In this document: in pieces, positions 37,862 to 46,600 of the stretch
Position numbering within the stretch: position 1 is the first letter of the stretch
Layout of the letters: the number at the start of each line of letters is the position of its first letter
From: Archangium violaceum Cb vi76
GTDB lineage: Bacteria > Myxococcota > Myxococcia > Myxococcales > Myxococcaceae
Direction: 5' to 3'
Assembly (NCBI RefSeq): GCF_000733295.1
Contig: NZ_JPMI01000390.1
Span: 1 to 64,000, forward strand
DNA length: 64,000 bases
The notes under the pieces: generated by a model
What the model saw: only the letters and a program-made list of their open reading frames with translations
Told to the model about the DNA's origin: nothing
The model's database searches: none
Made by a program: the position numbers and the translations under genes

Positions 37862-39301
37862 ATGCGCGTTGATTCGTCAGGGGCGAAGGGGACGGGGCTG
37901 TTGCTTGCCCTGGCCCTCCTATGCAACGCCTGTGTGCCGTTGACGCCACCGCCTGGCCCGGGGCGGAGCCTGGGCTACTCCCCGCACGGTGGCACCCGGT
38001 TGGCCATGGCCGGAGTGATGGCGGCGGCCCCAGGCAGCTCCGACGCGACGGTGCGGCGGAGCGCCCTCGCGACCCACCTGGCTTTTCGCAGCGCCCTGCG
38101 TGAGGTGTCCGGCTCCGCCCTCCGCGTTTCCAGCGAACTCTCCAGGCTCGAGGCCAGCGATTCGGGCATTGTCGGCGCGGGCAACGGCATCTTCGTCCGC
38201 TACGCCGAATATGGCGAAGCTCGGTTGCGGTGGATTGACGCCGAGCTTGCCGCCGCCACGGAGGTGGCCGCCGCCGCGTCGGAGGTGGAGGCGCCGGAGA
38301 TGCAGCTCGCCCTGCTGCGCCTCGCTGGCCCACGGCTGGAGGCCGCGATGATGGGCTCCATGCTGCTGGCCGTGTGGGTTGACTTCCTCACCCTCACCGA
38401 CGCAGCACTCTCCCGGCGCCTCAATAGCGTGGAGGCGCTCTTCATGAGGTTGGACGGCTGGCAGAAGATGCTGGAGCCCGCCATGACGGCGCTCTCGTCG
38501 CAGGCGCCGGAGCAGGTGGAGGCCGCGGCGCAGGACATGCCCGCCCTGGTAGGCCACCTCTCGCGCGAGCTCGCCGCACTCCTCGAGGACATGAACAAGG
38601 GGGCGAAAGTCCTCGAGACGGCGCTGGTGTTGAAGGAGTCCATGGAGGCGCTCACCCTCTTGTCGGCGCTGAAGTTCACACTGCCCGCGTTGCGCGCGGC
38701 GGCTCCCGTCTCGCTCGGTGTGGGCCTCATGGTGGGTCCCAACGGCGTGATGATGGGGACGCGGATGGTGGTGTCCGCCGAGTGGGTGGAGATGATGCGC
38801 CAGTTGGTGCGCGCGGGCGTCCTCTCCGTGCCCGCCGTCAGCGCCGCGGTGCGGATTCAGGCCGGCCACGTGATGATGGCTCAGGGCCACGGTGACCTCT
38901 CGAGGGGCGTGCGCGAGGCGCTGGGTGACTCGCCCGAGGTGCGTGCCATGCGCGTGACGGGCAAGACAGGCGCCGGCATGGCCGAGCCCCCGCGTCACCA
39001 TGTCATGCCGAACGAACTCCGCGAGTGGTTCGAGATGCGCGGCTTCACGGGCAAGATGAGCATCGAGTGGTTCTGCGTCACGCTGCAGCAGGCACACCAC
39101 CAGGCGATTCACGGCGGTGGAAACTGGAAGTTGGGACGCAAGTGGCCCGGTGAATGGAACCGGATGATCATGGAGGCGCTATACGATGCCGAGGCCAAGG
39201 CTGGCCGGATGTTGACGCGGAACACCATCCTGGAGATCGTCGCGGTCTATATGCAGTTGTACGACATCCCGATGAACTTCGTCCGCTGTCGAGGGAAGTG
39301 A
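37862..39301 (+). CDS. SitA-like polymorphic toxin lipoprotein (TIGR02269-type)
   Basis: 479 residues from ATG 37862. The signal peptide ends with lipobox LCNAC (about residue 22). A long Ala-rich helical region (about 40-350) includes a hydrophobic stretch ending GVGLMVGPNGVMMGTRMV. The C-terminal about 100 residues match the paralogous myxobacterial lipoprotein family: RHHVMPNELREWFEMRGF, then MSIEWFCVTLQQAHHQAIHGGG and a final YMQLYDIPMNFVRCRG. The His cluster (HH, HHxxIH) suggests a metal-dependent nuclease. Kin-delivered toxicity is inferred from SitA proteins. The immunity gene begins 3 bp after its stop. Confidence 0.8.
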   Translation: MRVDSSGAKGTGLLLALALLCNACVPLTPPPGPGRSLGYSPHGGTRLAMAGVMAAAPGSSDATVRRSALATHLAFRSALREVSGSALRVSSELSRLEASDSGIVGAGNGIFVRYAEYGEARLRWIDAELAAATEVAAAASEVEAPEMQLALLRLAGPRLEAAMMGSMLLAVWVDFLTLTDAALSRRLNSVEALFMRLDGWQKMLEPAMTALSSQAPEQVEAAAQDMPALVGHLSRELAALLEDMNKGAKVLETALVLKESMEALTLLSALKFTLPALRAAAPVSLGVGLMVGPNGVMMGTRMVVSAEWVEMMRQLVRAGVLSVPAVSAAVRIQAGHVMMAQGHGDLSRGVREALGDSPEVRAMRVTGKTGAGMAEPPRHHVMPNELREWFEMRGFTGKMSIEWFCVTLQQAHHQAIHGGGNWKLGRKWPGEWNRMIMEALYDAEAKAGRMLTRNTILEIVAVYMQLYDIPMNFVRCRGK

Positions 39302-39304
39302 GCG

Positions 39305-39775
39305 ATGACCGACGGACGTTCCTGGGAGGGTAACTGGAAGGTGCGCCTGTACGAGCGGGTCCGCGAGCGAGGTTACGACTCGCTCACCGCCTTCGCCGAG
39401 GCGCGCCCTACTGCCTCGCTGGTGGCGCTGGCCGAGGAGCTTGGCCCGGACGATATCGCGGGAGTGCAGGTGTTCAGCGCGTTGCTTGCCGAGGCAGAGC
39501 GAAGCCGCCGGGTCACGCGCTTGATACGTGGCCAGGTCGTGCGCGAGCTGGCTAAAGCACTCCCCAACGGCTGGCCGGCCGTGCTGGACGACGAAAACCG
39601 CCTCAAGGCTGCCATTGCACTCGCCCGTTGGGGGACCTTCACTCCGGAAACCCACAAGGAGCGCGTAAGGCGGATCGGCGATGAACTCCTTGCCAGGCCT
39701 CCTCCTCCAGGGTGGCGGCCACTCGGGCCCGACGACGAGCTACTACTTACGCTTCTGCCCGACGCGGAAGTCTGA
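39305..39775 (+). CDS. Putative SitI-like immunity protein, cognate copy
   Basis: 156 residues, starting at ATG 39305, 3 bp after the toxin stop and with GAGGGAAG upstream, which is the usual toxin-immunity coupling. The protein is helical and acidic (LAEELGPDDIAGVQVFSALLAEAE) and lacks a signal peptide, so it acts in the cytoplasm, where the toxin would act. It is paralogous to the gene at 37215-37685; the central 70 residues vary most, as expected for a toxin-recognition surface. Function is inferred from context. Confidence 0.75.
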   Translation: MTDGRSWEGNWKVRLYERVRERGYDSLTAFAEARPTASLVALAEELGPDDIAGVQVFSALLAEAERSRRVTRLIRGQVVRELAKALPNGWPAVLDDENRLKAAIALARWGTFTPETHKERVRRIGDELLARPPPPGWRPLGPDDELLLTLLPDAEV

Positions 39776-39812
39776 GTAGATGCGCGCAGCGCCCCGTGGT
39801 CGAGGCGCTTGA

Positions 39813-39986
39813 CGACGAGCGCAGGGCAAGAACTCTGATTCGAAGGACCTGCGGCGCGAGCTGGAGGCGTTCGAGGCAATGAAGCGAGCGGATCCTGGCG
39901 CCATCCTCGAGCTGTACATGCCTGACGGCAGGTTGATCCAGAGATACGTGCCCGCTGGCGTCCACTACCCCTCGTCTGGCTCGTAG
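39813..39986 (+). pseudogene. Decayed small reading frame between immunity and HEAT genes
   Basis: An open frame without an early start encodes NSDSKDLRRELEAFEAMKRA and then LYMPDGRLIQRYVPAGVHYP; its first Met codon is at 39879, leaving only 35 residues. A separate frame just upstream (from 39795) reads VVEALDDERRARTL and then runs out, so a frameshift probably split one gene. Sequence equivalent to its 5' part follows the other immunity copy. A real 35-residue gene cannot be excluded. Confidence 0.5.
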
Positions 39987-39989
39987 GCA

Positions 39990-40961
39990 ATGACGTCGAG
40001 AACAGACACAGAGCATGTACGGACCGGGTTGGTGGCGGCGGTCGGCGAAGGGGACGAGACTCGAGCCCGAGCGCTGGTGCGTGGGCTCGATGCCCGGCGA
40101 GCCCGGACCTTGCTGGAGGCCATGCTGGACCACGAGGACGCCCGGGTGCGCCGAGCTGGGGCGTTTGGTCTCGGAGCGCTTGCTGGTACCTCCAGCGCGC
40201 GCCGCCTGGAGATGCAACTCGAGGTGGAAGAGGCGCGTGGGGGTTACGACGCGGCCTCCGTCATTGAAGTCATCACGGAAGCGCTGGGACATATCGCGGA
40301 CAGCTCGGCTCGAAGCGGGCTGCTACGCCAGCTGGAACGGCTGACGGGTCCGCGGGTTTCTCCTTCAGACGTCAACACGCTGGCCCGAGCGCTGTGGCGA
40401 AGACGTCACCCGGAACTGAGGCCCGCCGTCGCGCGGGCACTGGAGCGCCTGCCGCCAGCAGCGGTTGCCTCCCTGCGCGGGCTGTCGGTGCTGCTGGAGA
40501 AGTCTCCAGGGCAATTGCGCGCCTGGGCCGAGGACGTGCAGGTGCCTGTCGCGCTCAAGGCAGAGGTGCTGCCGGTGTTGGAGGAAGAGGTTCCAGAGGA
40601 GTGGGTGGCCGTTCTTCCCGCCTTCATTTCCATGGCCAGGGCCCTGGCTCCCAGCGCGGTGCCGCAGTTGCGGGGAGACGCACTTTCCTTCTGCGAGCGC
40701 CTCTTCATCCTGCTGATGCTGGACGACAAGCGCCTGCTGACGGCACTGCCGACCGAGGCCAGGGTGCAGTTGCGCGAGACGGCTCGGACGTTGGTGGCGG
40801 CGAAGTCCCTGCGCTGTGCCCTGTGGGCCGCGACGGTCCTCCAGTACGTCGGGCAGCCCGGGGATGTGCCGCTCCTCGAGGCCCACCGCCCCGAGGACGC
40901 CACGTTCGCGGAGGTGTTCGACAGAACCATCCAGGTCCTGCGCCGCCCCCTCTCCCGCTAG
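39990..40961 (+). CDS. HEAT-repeat protein associated with the toxin module
   Basis: A 323-residue soluble protein of stacked helix pairs: TLLEAMLDHEDARVRRAGAFGLGAL is a textbook HEAT repeat, followed by EVITEALGHIADSSARSGLLRQLERL and further weaker repeats. There is no signal or catalytic motif. HEAT proteins act as scaffolds or binders. Its 3' end is also present as a remnant behind the orphan immunity gene, so it belonged to the ancestral module toxin-immunity-small gene-HEAT. The stop is 10 bp from the convergent pilW stop. Confidence 0.75.
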   Translation: MTSRTDTEHVRTGLVAAVGEGDETRARALVRGLDARRARTLLEAMLDHEDARVRRAGAFGLGALAGTSSARRLEMQLEVEEARGGYDAASVIEVITEALGHIADSSARSGLLRQLERLTGPRVSPSDVNTLARALWRRRHPELRPAVARALERLPPAAVASLRGLSVLLEKSPGQLRAWAEDVQVPVALKAEVLPVLEEEVPEEWVAVLPAFISMARALAPSAVPQLRGDALSFCERLFILLMLDDKRLLTALPTEARVQLRETARTLVAAKSLRCALWAATVLQYVGQPGDVPLLEAHRPEDATFAEVFDRTIQVLRRPLSR

Positions 40962-40971
40962 AACACCGGCC

Positions 40972-42201
40972 TCACCCTCCACCCAGGTGGACGGGGGTGA
41001 ACTGGGAGCGCATCAGCAGGTTCTTGGGCGCGATGGCGCCGCGCAGCACGGCGCGGGAGAAGCCACCGCCGCGCGGCTCGAAGGCACGGGCCGGCGTGGT
41101 GCCCAGGTTCTCCAGCGGCCGCCACGTGGGCGGGCTGGTGGGGAGCGCGGAGCTCCCGTCGCTCGGGGCCCCGGGCGTGAGCACGTCATCTCCCGGGCGT
41201 TGCGTGTCGGCCCGGCTGCTGCGCGCCACCAGGGTGAGCCGCACCTGCCGGATGTTGGCCGGGTGCGAGCCCAGGCGCCGGGGCGAGGAATAGGCATCCT
41301 CCATGCGCGGCCGAGCCAACTCGGGCGTGGCGATGTGCCACGTCTCGCCCCAGGGCACGTCATCGTCGTTCACGCCCACCAGCGGCGGCGGCGTGTCGCC
41401 CAGGGTGTTGAGGATGTAGGCCACCTGCAACTGCTCGATGCCCACCGCGATGGGCGTGGCGTCCTCGCCGTCGATGGTGCCGTCGTCGTTGAGATCCACC
41501 CCACGGTGCAGCATGAGGTAGGGCGTGCCGCCGGGAGTTGCCGCGTCCCCGTCATCGTCGAAGGCCGTGACGTAGAAGCTGGAGCGCTCCACCCGCACCA
41601 CCACCGGTGGCTCCGTGTCGTGGAAACAGGCCTCGCCGTCCAGCGTGTCCAGCTCGCGGAAGAGCGCGCCCGGAGGCCCCATGGGCGAGTCCATCGGCGC
41701 CGGCGTGGTGTCCAGCTTGACGGAGAAGCTCTTTGCGGGCGCCGTCTCTCCCACCGTCACATAGGCGTAGCGCACCGCGCCGGGGCAGAGGACCAACAGA
41801 ATCTCCCCCTTGCGCAGCGGCCGCTGGAGCTCGGTGTCGAAGCGCAGGAAGTCCGTGCCCACCTCGGTGGCGCGGCGGCGGAAGTACAGGTCGCGCGCGT
41901 GGACGGTGATGCCATCCGGGAAGCCCACCCCCCGCGTGTTGCCGAGCGCGTCGAAGGAGTCGTAGGCGAGGATGGCCCGGTCCGGGTCCACGCCGTAGCC
42001 CGCGTTGCGCACGTGCCGCTCCATGAAGCCCATGGCCTGGCGCACACTGGACTGCACCGCGCGGCGGCTCGCGTGGGCCTGGTACTGCGAGGCCTGCGAG
42101 ACGAAGACGAGGCCGATGCCCGTGAGCACCAGGGCGCCGATGGCGGTGCCGACGAGCAGCTCGACGAGGGTGAAGCCACGAGGACGGCGGGGCGCGCGCA
42201 T
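40972..42201 (-). CDS. pilW: PilW-like minor pilin
   Basis: 409 residues from ATG 42201. The prepilin signal RRPRG|FTLVELLVGTAIGALVLTGIG has the peptidase IV site and Glu5. A PilW-type middle follows (SSVRQAMGFMERHVRNAGYGVDPDRA, then YFRRRATEVGTDFLRFD). The long C-terminal domain includes Asp-rich loops (AFDDDGDAA and DLNDDGTIDGED) that look like calcium sites. Minor pilins form the priming complex at the pilus tip. The start is 2 bp after the pilV stop. Downstream of its stop the island begins on the opposite strand, where pilX would be expected. Confidence 0.88.
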   Translation of the reverse strand: MRAPRRPRGFTLVELLVGTAIGALVLTGIGLVFVSQASQYQAHASRRAVQSSVRQAMGFMERHVRNAGYGVDPDRAILAYDSFDALGNTRGVGFPDGITVHARDLYFRRRATEVGTDFLRFDTELQRPLRKGEILLVLCPGAVRYAYVTVGETAPAKSFSVKLDTTPAPMDSPMGPPGALFRELDTLDGEACFHDTEPPVVVRVERSSFYVTAFDDDGDAATPGGTPYLMLHRGVDLNDDGTIDGEDATPIAVGIEQLQVAYILNTLGDTPPPLVGVNDDDVPWGETWHIATPELARPRMEDAYSSPRRLGSHPANIRQVRLTLVARSSRADTQRPGDDVLTPGAPSDGSSALPTSPPTWRPLENLGTTPARAFEPRGGGFSRAVLRGAIAPKNLLMRSQFTPVHLGGG

Positions 42202-42203
42202 GC

Positions 42204-42773
42204 TCAAATCTCCGGAATGGCCGCGGCGCCCCGGCCCATGGCCTGGGGGTTGGCCTTCACCGCCCAGACGTTGACCTGCTTGTACGCGCCCGCCGTGGTG
42301 GGGAAGCGCACCATCACCAGGATGCGGCGGGCCTCGGTGTCTCCCTCCGCGTTCTTCACGGGGGCCACCCGCCACGCCACCTCGTAGATGGACCCGGTGC
42401 CGGTGCCGCCCCCGGTGCTCACGCTCGCCTGCGCCGCCCCGAGCAGCGGCCGCTCCCCGATGAGCGCCAACGCGTCCTCCAGCTTCACCCAGCCATCCGC
42501 TTCCTCGAAGCGCGAGAAGCGCGGGTCCGCCGGCTCCAGGGTGCTCTCGTTGGACAGCAGCGTGTGCTCGTAGGGCAGCCGCTCGAAGGCGTCCACCAGG
42601 TCTCTCGCCACCTTGCTGGCGGTGGACTGGCGCCGGGCGAGCCCGTTCTGCTGGCTGGCCAGCACGTTCATGTGCAGCACGCCGAGCAGGCCGATGGAGA
42701 AGATGGCGAGTGCCGCCATGGCCTCGATGAGGCTGAAGCCTCGGGCGCGCCAGGCGCGGGGAGTCGGAGACAT
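42204..42773 (-). CDS. pilV: PilV-like minor pilin
   Basis: 189 residues. The prepilin signal ends RARG|FSLIEAMAALAIFSIGLLGVLHMNVLAS, with Glu5 and the class signature of PilV (F-S-L-I-E-x2-x-A-L-x-I). A small C-terminal domain includes ARRILVMVRFPTT. It acts with PilW, PilX and FimU in pilus tip assembly. It lies 15 bp after the fimU/gspH stop. Confidence 0.88.
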   Translation of the reverse strand: MSPTPRAWRARGFSLIEAMAALAIFSIGLLGVLHMNVLASQQNGLARRQSTASKVARDLVDAFERLPYEHTLLSNESTLEPADPRFSRFEEADGWVKLEDALALIGERPLLGAAQASVSTGGGTGTGSIYEVAWRVAPVKNAEGDTEARRILVMVRFPTTAGAYKQVNVWAVKANPQAMGRGAAAIPEI

Positions 42774-42788
42774 GGTGACGGTTTCCTC

Positions 42789-43451
42789 CTAGTAGACGCG
42801 GATGGCACCGGCCGGCGCGGCGATGACGACCCAGCGGGGCGGGCTGTCCTGGCCGCCCGACTCGGGGGCGAAGGCGATGACGCCGCCCGCGTCCGAGCCG
42901 CCCGTCATCACGCGGACGGTGCCATCGGGAGAGAAGCGGAGGACGCCCCGGGCGCCGCCGGTGCCCTCGGTGCAGAAGGTGCAGCCCCCCAGCAGCCGGC
43001 CCGGGCCGGACGGGGTGAGCGGAATGGCGGAGAAGGGCGCCGGCAGCGCGCGCGGCTCCGAGCGCGGCGCGCTCATGTCCAGGAAGCCCAGGCCGCCCTC
43101 GTTCGAGAGGCGCAGCTGCTCGTGGCGGATGCCGCCCACGCTGGCGGCGTCGAGCACGTCCTCGCGGGACCAGTTGAAGGGGCCCACGGCGTCCGCGCGC
43201 TCGAGCAGGTACACGCCGAACTCGGAGCCGTCGTCGTGGAAGACGACGTAGTGGGGCACGCCCATGCTGGTGGCCCGCATCTGTGCGGCGGTGTACAGCG
43301 CCCCCACCTCGAAGGCCGCGTTGCTCACGCGCACCCGGGTGGTGCCGTGGAACACCGCGAGGCTCGCGAGCGCCGTCAGGACGCCCACGATGGCGACGAC
43401 GATGAGTATTTCGACGAGGGTGAAACCAGCCGGGCGGGAACGGGCGGACAC
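42789..43451 (-). CDS. fimU: FimU/GspH-like minor pilin
   Basis: 220 residues from GTG 43451, which has GGAAGGAG 8 bp upstream and gives the prepilin signal SRPAG|FTLVEILIVVAIVGVLTALAS with Glu5. The beta-rich C-terminal GspH/FimU domain includes YVVFHDDGSEFGVYLLERAD and RGVLRFSPDGTVRVM. Earlier in-frame starts up to 43577 lie upstream of the sigma-54 promoter and are rejected. It heads the minor-pilin operon. A copy of its promoter and first codons now precedes pilX. Confidence 0.87.
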   Translation of the reverse strand: MSARSRPAGFTLVEILIVVAIVGVLTALASLAVFHGTTRVRVSNAAFEVGALYTAAQMRATSMGVPHYVVFHDDGSEFGVYLLERADAVGPFNWSREDVLDAASVGGIRHEQLRLSNEGGLGFLDMSAPRSEPRALPAPFSAIPLTPSGPGRLLGGCTFCTEGTGGARGVLRFSPDGTVRVMTGGSDAGGVIAFAPESGGQDSPPRWVVIAAPAGAIRVY

Positions 43452-43642
43452 GCGGGAGACTCCTTCCGCCCGGCTGCTCGTGCAAAGCGTGGCCCACCCC
43501 CCACGGGGCGGGGACTCCCTGTCCAAGTCCTTGGAAGGAGAGGGAAGCCCGTTACCTCTCGTGACCGCGGGGGTCATCCCGGGCTGGCCTTTCTACTGGG
43601 AAAGGAATTTCCACTCTTGTAACCATTGCACGCCCGCCTGCC
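43431..43642. repeat. Duplicated pilin upstream region, copy at fimU/gspH
   Basis: The partner of 36951-37171. It runs from the first codons of the fimU/gspH gene through its promoter to the end of the upstream gene. The inverted repeat GGAAA-GGAA-TTTCC is at 43599-43612 (one base pair of the pilX copy is lost here: TTTCCA instead of TTTCCC). Confidence 0.9.
43481..43496 (-). promoter_or_regulatory. Sigma-54 promoter of the minor-pilin operon
   Basis: The minus strand reads TGGGCCACGCTTTGCA, with GG and GC 10 bp apart and a perfect TTGCA. Transcription would begin near 43470, about 19 bp before the GTG start and just in front of the RBS. The candidate enhancer palindrome is about 120 bp upstream. 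The identical 16 bp precede pilX. Confidence 0.78.
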
Positions 43643-43655
43643 CTCCGCGTGCCTG

Positions 43656-46600
43656 TCAGGGCTGGAGCAGCAGCGTGCCATGGGCGGTCGGGTATCCCCC
43701 CGCGAGGATGTCCAGCCGCCCATCTCCGTTCACGTCGAACACGCCGAGCTCGGCGACGCCGCCGCGCACGCCGAAGACCTGGGGCTTCGCCAGCCACCGG
43801 GAGGCCTCGCCTCTCATCAGCGACACCGAGTCCATGCCCGGGTTGGCGCACAGCACGTCCCGCCGCCCGTCCCCATCGAAGTCCTGCACGGACACGAAGG
43901 AGCAGTTGCCGCCCGCGGGGCTGGTCCATCCCTCCCACAGCATCCAGCTCCTCGTGCTCGTCACCACGTGGACGGTGTTGTGGATGGAGTCGCTGCGCAC
44001 GACATCCAGGTAGCCGTCCCCGTTCATGTCCGCCAGGGCGATGTGGCCGCTGGACTGGCCCGCCTCCGAGGAGACGTGGACGGGGGGCAGGAAGGTGCCA
44101 TCGCCCCGGCCCTTGAGCATCAGCAAGCCTCCGCCGGGTGAATCCTGCGCCACGGCCATGTCCAGCGCGCCGTCCTTGTCGAAATCTCCCAGCGCCAGGG
44201 CGCCCGGGTTGGGGCTCGTCGTCACGACCGTGGGGGCGGCGAAGGTGCCGTCGCCCTGGCCGAGGAACAAGCGGACCTCCTGGGTGTGGTAGCCGGGCTC
44301 GGGTTCGTCCATCACCTGACAGACGAGGTCCGTCCGTCCGTCCCCGTTCACATCGCCGAGGGCGGCGTGGCTCGGCATCGCCCCCACGGGGATGTCGGCG
44401 GCCAGGCGGAGGGTGCCGTCGCCGTTGCCCAGGAGGAGCCCGAGGGTCGAGGCGTTGCTCACGCTGCGCAGCACCACCACGTCCAGGGCCGCGTCCTCGT
44501 CGACGTGGCCCACCACCAGGCGGAACACCGGGCTTCCCACCGGGGTGGGTGTCTGGGCCCGCAGGCCTTCCGGGCCGCCGGCGAGGTGCACCTGGACACT
44601 GTCCGTCACCGAGGCGCTGACGAGGTCCATCTTCCCATCCCCGTTGAAGTCTCCCTGGGCGAGGGCACCTCCGGGGCTCCTGGGCAGCGACAGGCGCTCG
44701 GGCGCGTCGCGCCACACGCGCACGTCCCGGCTGTGGTTCTGCACCGACGCCACGTCTTCCCCGCCGTCCCCGTCGAAGTCGCCGGTGGTGACGAAGAAGG
44801 GGCCGCGTCCCGAGGGGAGCAGCACCGCCGGCTCGAAGCTCCCCGCTCCCCGCCCGCGCAGCACGGCGAGGACATCCTTCCACCTGAGCGTCACCACCAG
44901 GTCCTTCAGGCCATCACGGTCCATGTCCACCGACGTCAGGGCCACGTCCGGGAGGAAGCCGCTGGTGGCGTCGACGAGTGTGTCCACGAGCTCCGCCGTG
45001 GAGAACCCTCCCTGGCCATCTCCCCGGAGGAGGTGGACCTGGATTTCGTTGGAGGTGCCCTCCCGGGCGAGCACCAGGTCCAGGTGTCCGTCGCCGTCGA
45101 CATCGTCCACCTGGAGGGTGTGCGCTCCGGGAGCGGAGATGCTTCGCGCGCGGAAGGTGCCATCCCCGTTGGACAGCAGGGCGGCGCTCCCCCACCAGCT
45201 CTGCCCGAGGGCCAGCAGATCCATCCGGCCGTCCTCGTCGAGATCGGCCACCGCGAGCAGGGCACTGGACGCCACGCTGGCCTTGCCGGCGAAGCCACCC
45301 AGCGTCCCATCTCCCGTGTTGGCGAGGATTCCCAGGGAGAGGGGGCTGGAGCCTCCCAGCGTGGCCACGTCGAGGCTGCCGTTGCCGTCGAAGTCGGCGA
45401 GGGCGATAGAGCTGTCCGCGGTGGAGCCCAGCTCGGAGTACCCCACGCGGTAGGAGACGGGGTCCGCGAATCCTCCAAACCCCAGGCTTCGTGCGACCCA
45501 GAGGTTCCCGTATCCGTCCTGCCAGAGCAGATCCTCCATCCTGTCGCCATCCAGGTCCCCGGCGGCGAGGCGGTTGAGGTTGTAGCGGAGCGTCTGCTGG
45601 CGGGGAGGTTGGAAGCTGCCGTTGCCCAGCCCCAGCAGGATGGAGACGGTATCGCTGGAGTCGGAGGCGACCGCCAGGTCCAGCTTGCCATCCCCGTTGA
45701 AGTCTCCCTTCACGGCGCGGCGGGCCGTGGTGCTCAGGGGGTGGACGGTGCTGGTGGGCAGGCGGAGCTCGCAGCGGCGGGCGGGAGCGGGCAGGGTGCG
45801 CTCGAGCGTCGCCGAGCCGGGCGTGGTGCCGGGGACGCGGGCGCTCAGGCGCACACGGACGGTGGCGGCGCCGGGCACGTCGAAGGCGCGGTTCCAGAGG
45901 AACTGGTGGGCGACGCCCACGGGAGAAGCGTGGCGTGCGAGCAGGCCCTCATGGGTGGTGCTGCCGGCCTGGGTGGCGGGAGAGAAGGTGCCGCTGCCCG
46001 GGGTGTCCACCTCCACGGAGACATCCGCGCGCACCTCGTCAGGCTGGCTCAGGGCGTAGGAGATGGTGAGGCAGCCCGCGTCGGAGGTCTCCACCTGGAG
46101 GTCCGTCACCTCGGCGGGAGCGGGGAGGGGACGCACGGCGGCCGAAACGGTGGCGGGGCCACTGCCCAGGATGTTGGTGGCGGCCACGGAGAAGGTGTGG
46201 GCCTGGGTGCTGCTCAGGCCCGGGAAGGTGGCGGTGCGCGTCGAGGCGTCCACCGTCACACGGGTGCCGGAGGGGGCGGTATCCACCACGTAGCCGGTGA
46301 GGGGCGCGCCGCCGTCATGGGCCGGGGCCTCCCACGTCACCGTGGCCGAGCGGATGCCCGCCGTGACGCTCACCGCGCCGGGCTGGGCGGGTACGCCGGG
46401 GGTACGCACGGAGGCGGAGCGGAGCTTCGGTCCCTCGCCCACCTCGTTGCGGGCCGCCACGGTGAAGGTGTACGCGGTGCCGTCCTTCAGGCCGCTGTAC
46501 TCGAAGCCGTGGGTATCGGCATCCACCTCCCGCGCGAGTCCGTCCGGCTCGAGCGTCACCACGTAGGTCCGCACCAGAACGCCCCCGGTGCTCGCCGGAG

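Noticed and set aside
42202-43497. Extension of pilW upstream through pilV and fimU as one 841-codon frame
   Set aside because: The extra part is a shadow of pilV and fimU; the prepilin signal begins at ATG 42201.
43452-43577. Upstream start for fimU/gspH at 43577
   Set aside because: It would include the sigma-54 promoter and the RBS inside the coding region; GTG 43451 has both in the right place.
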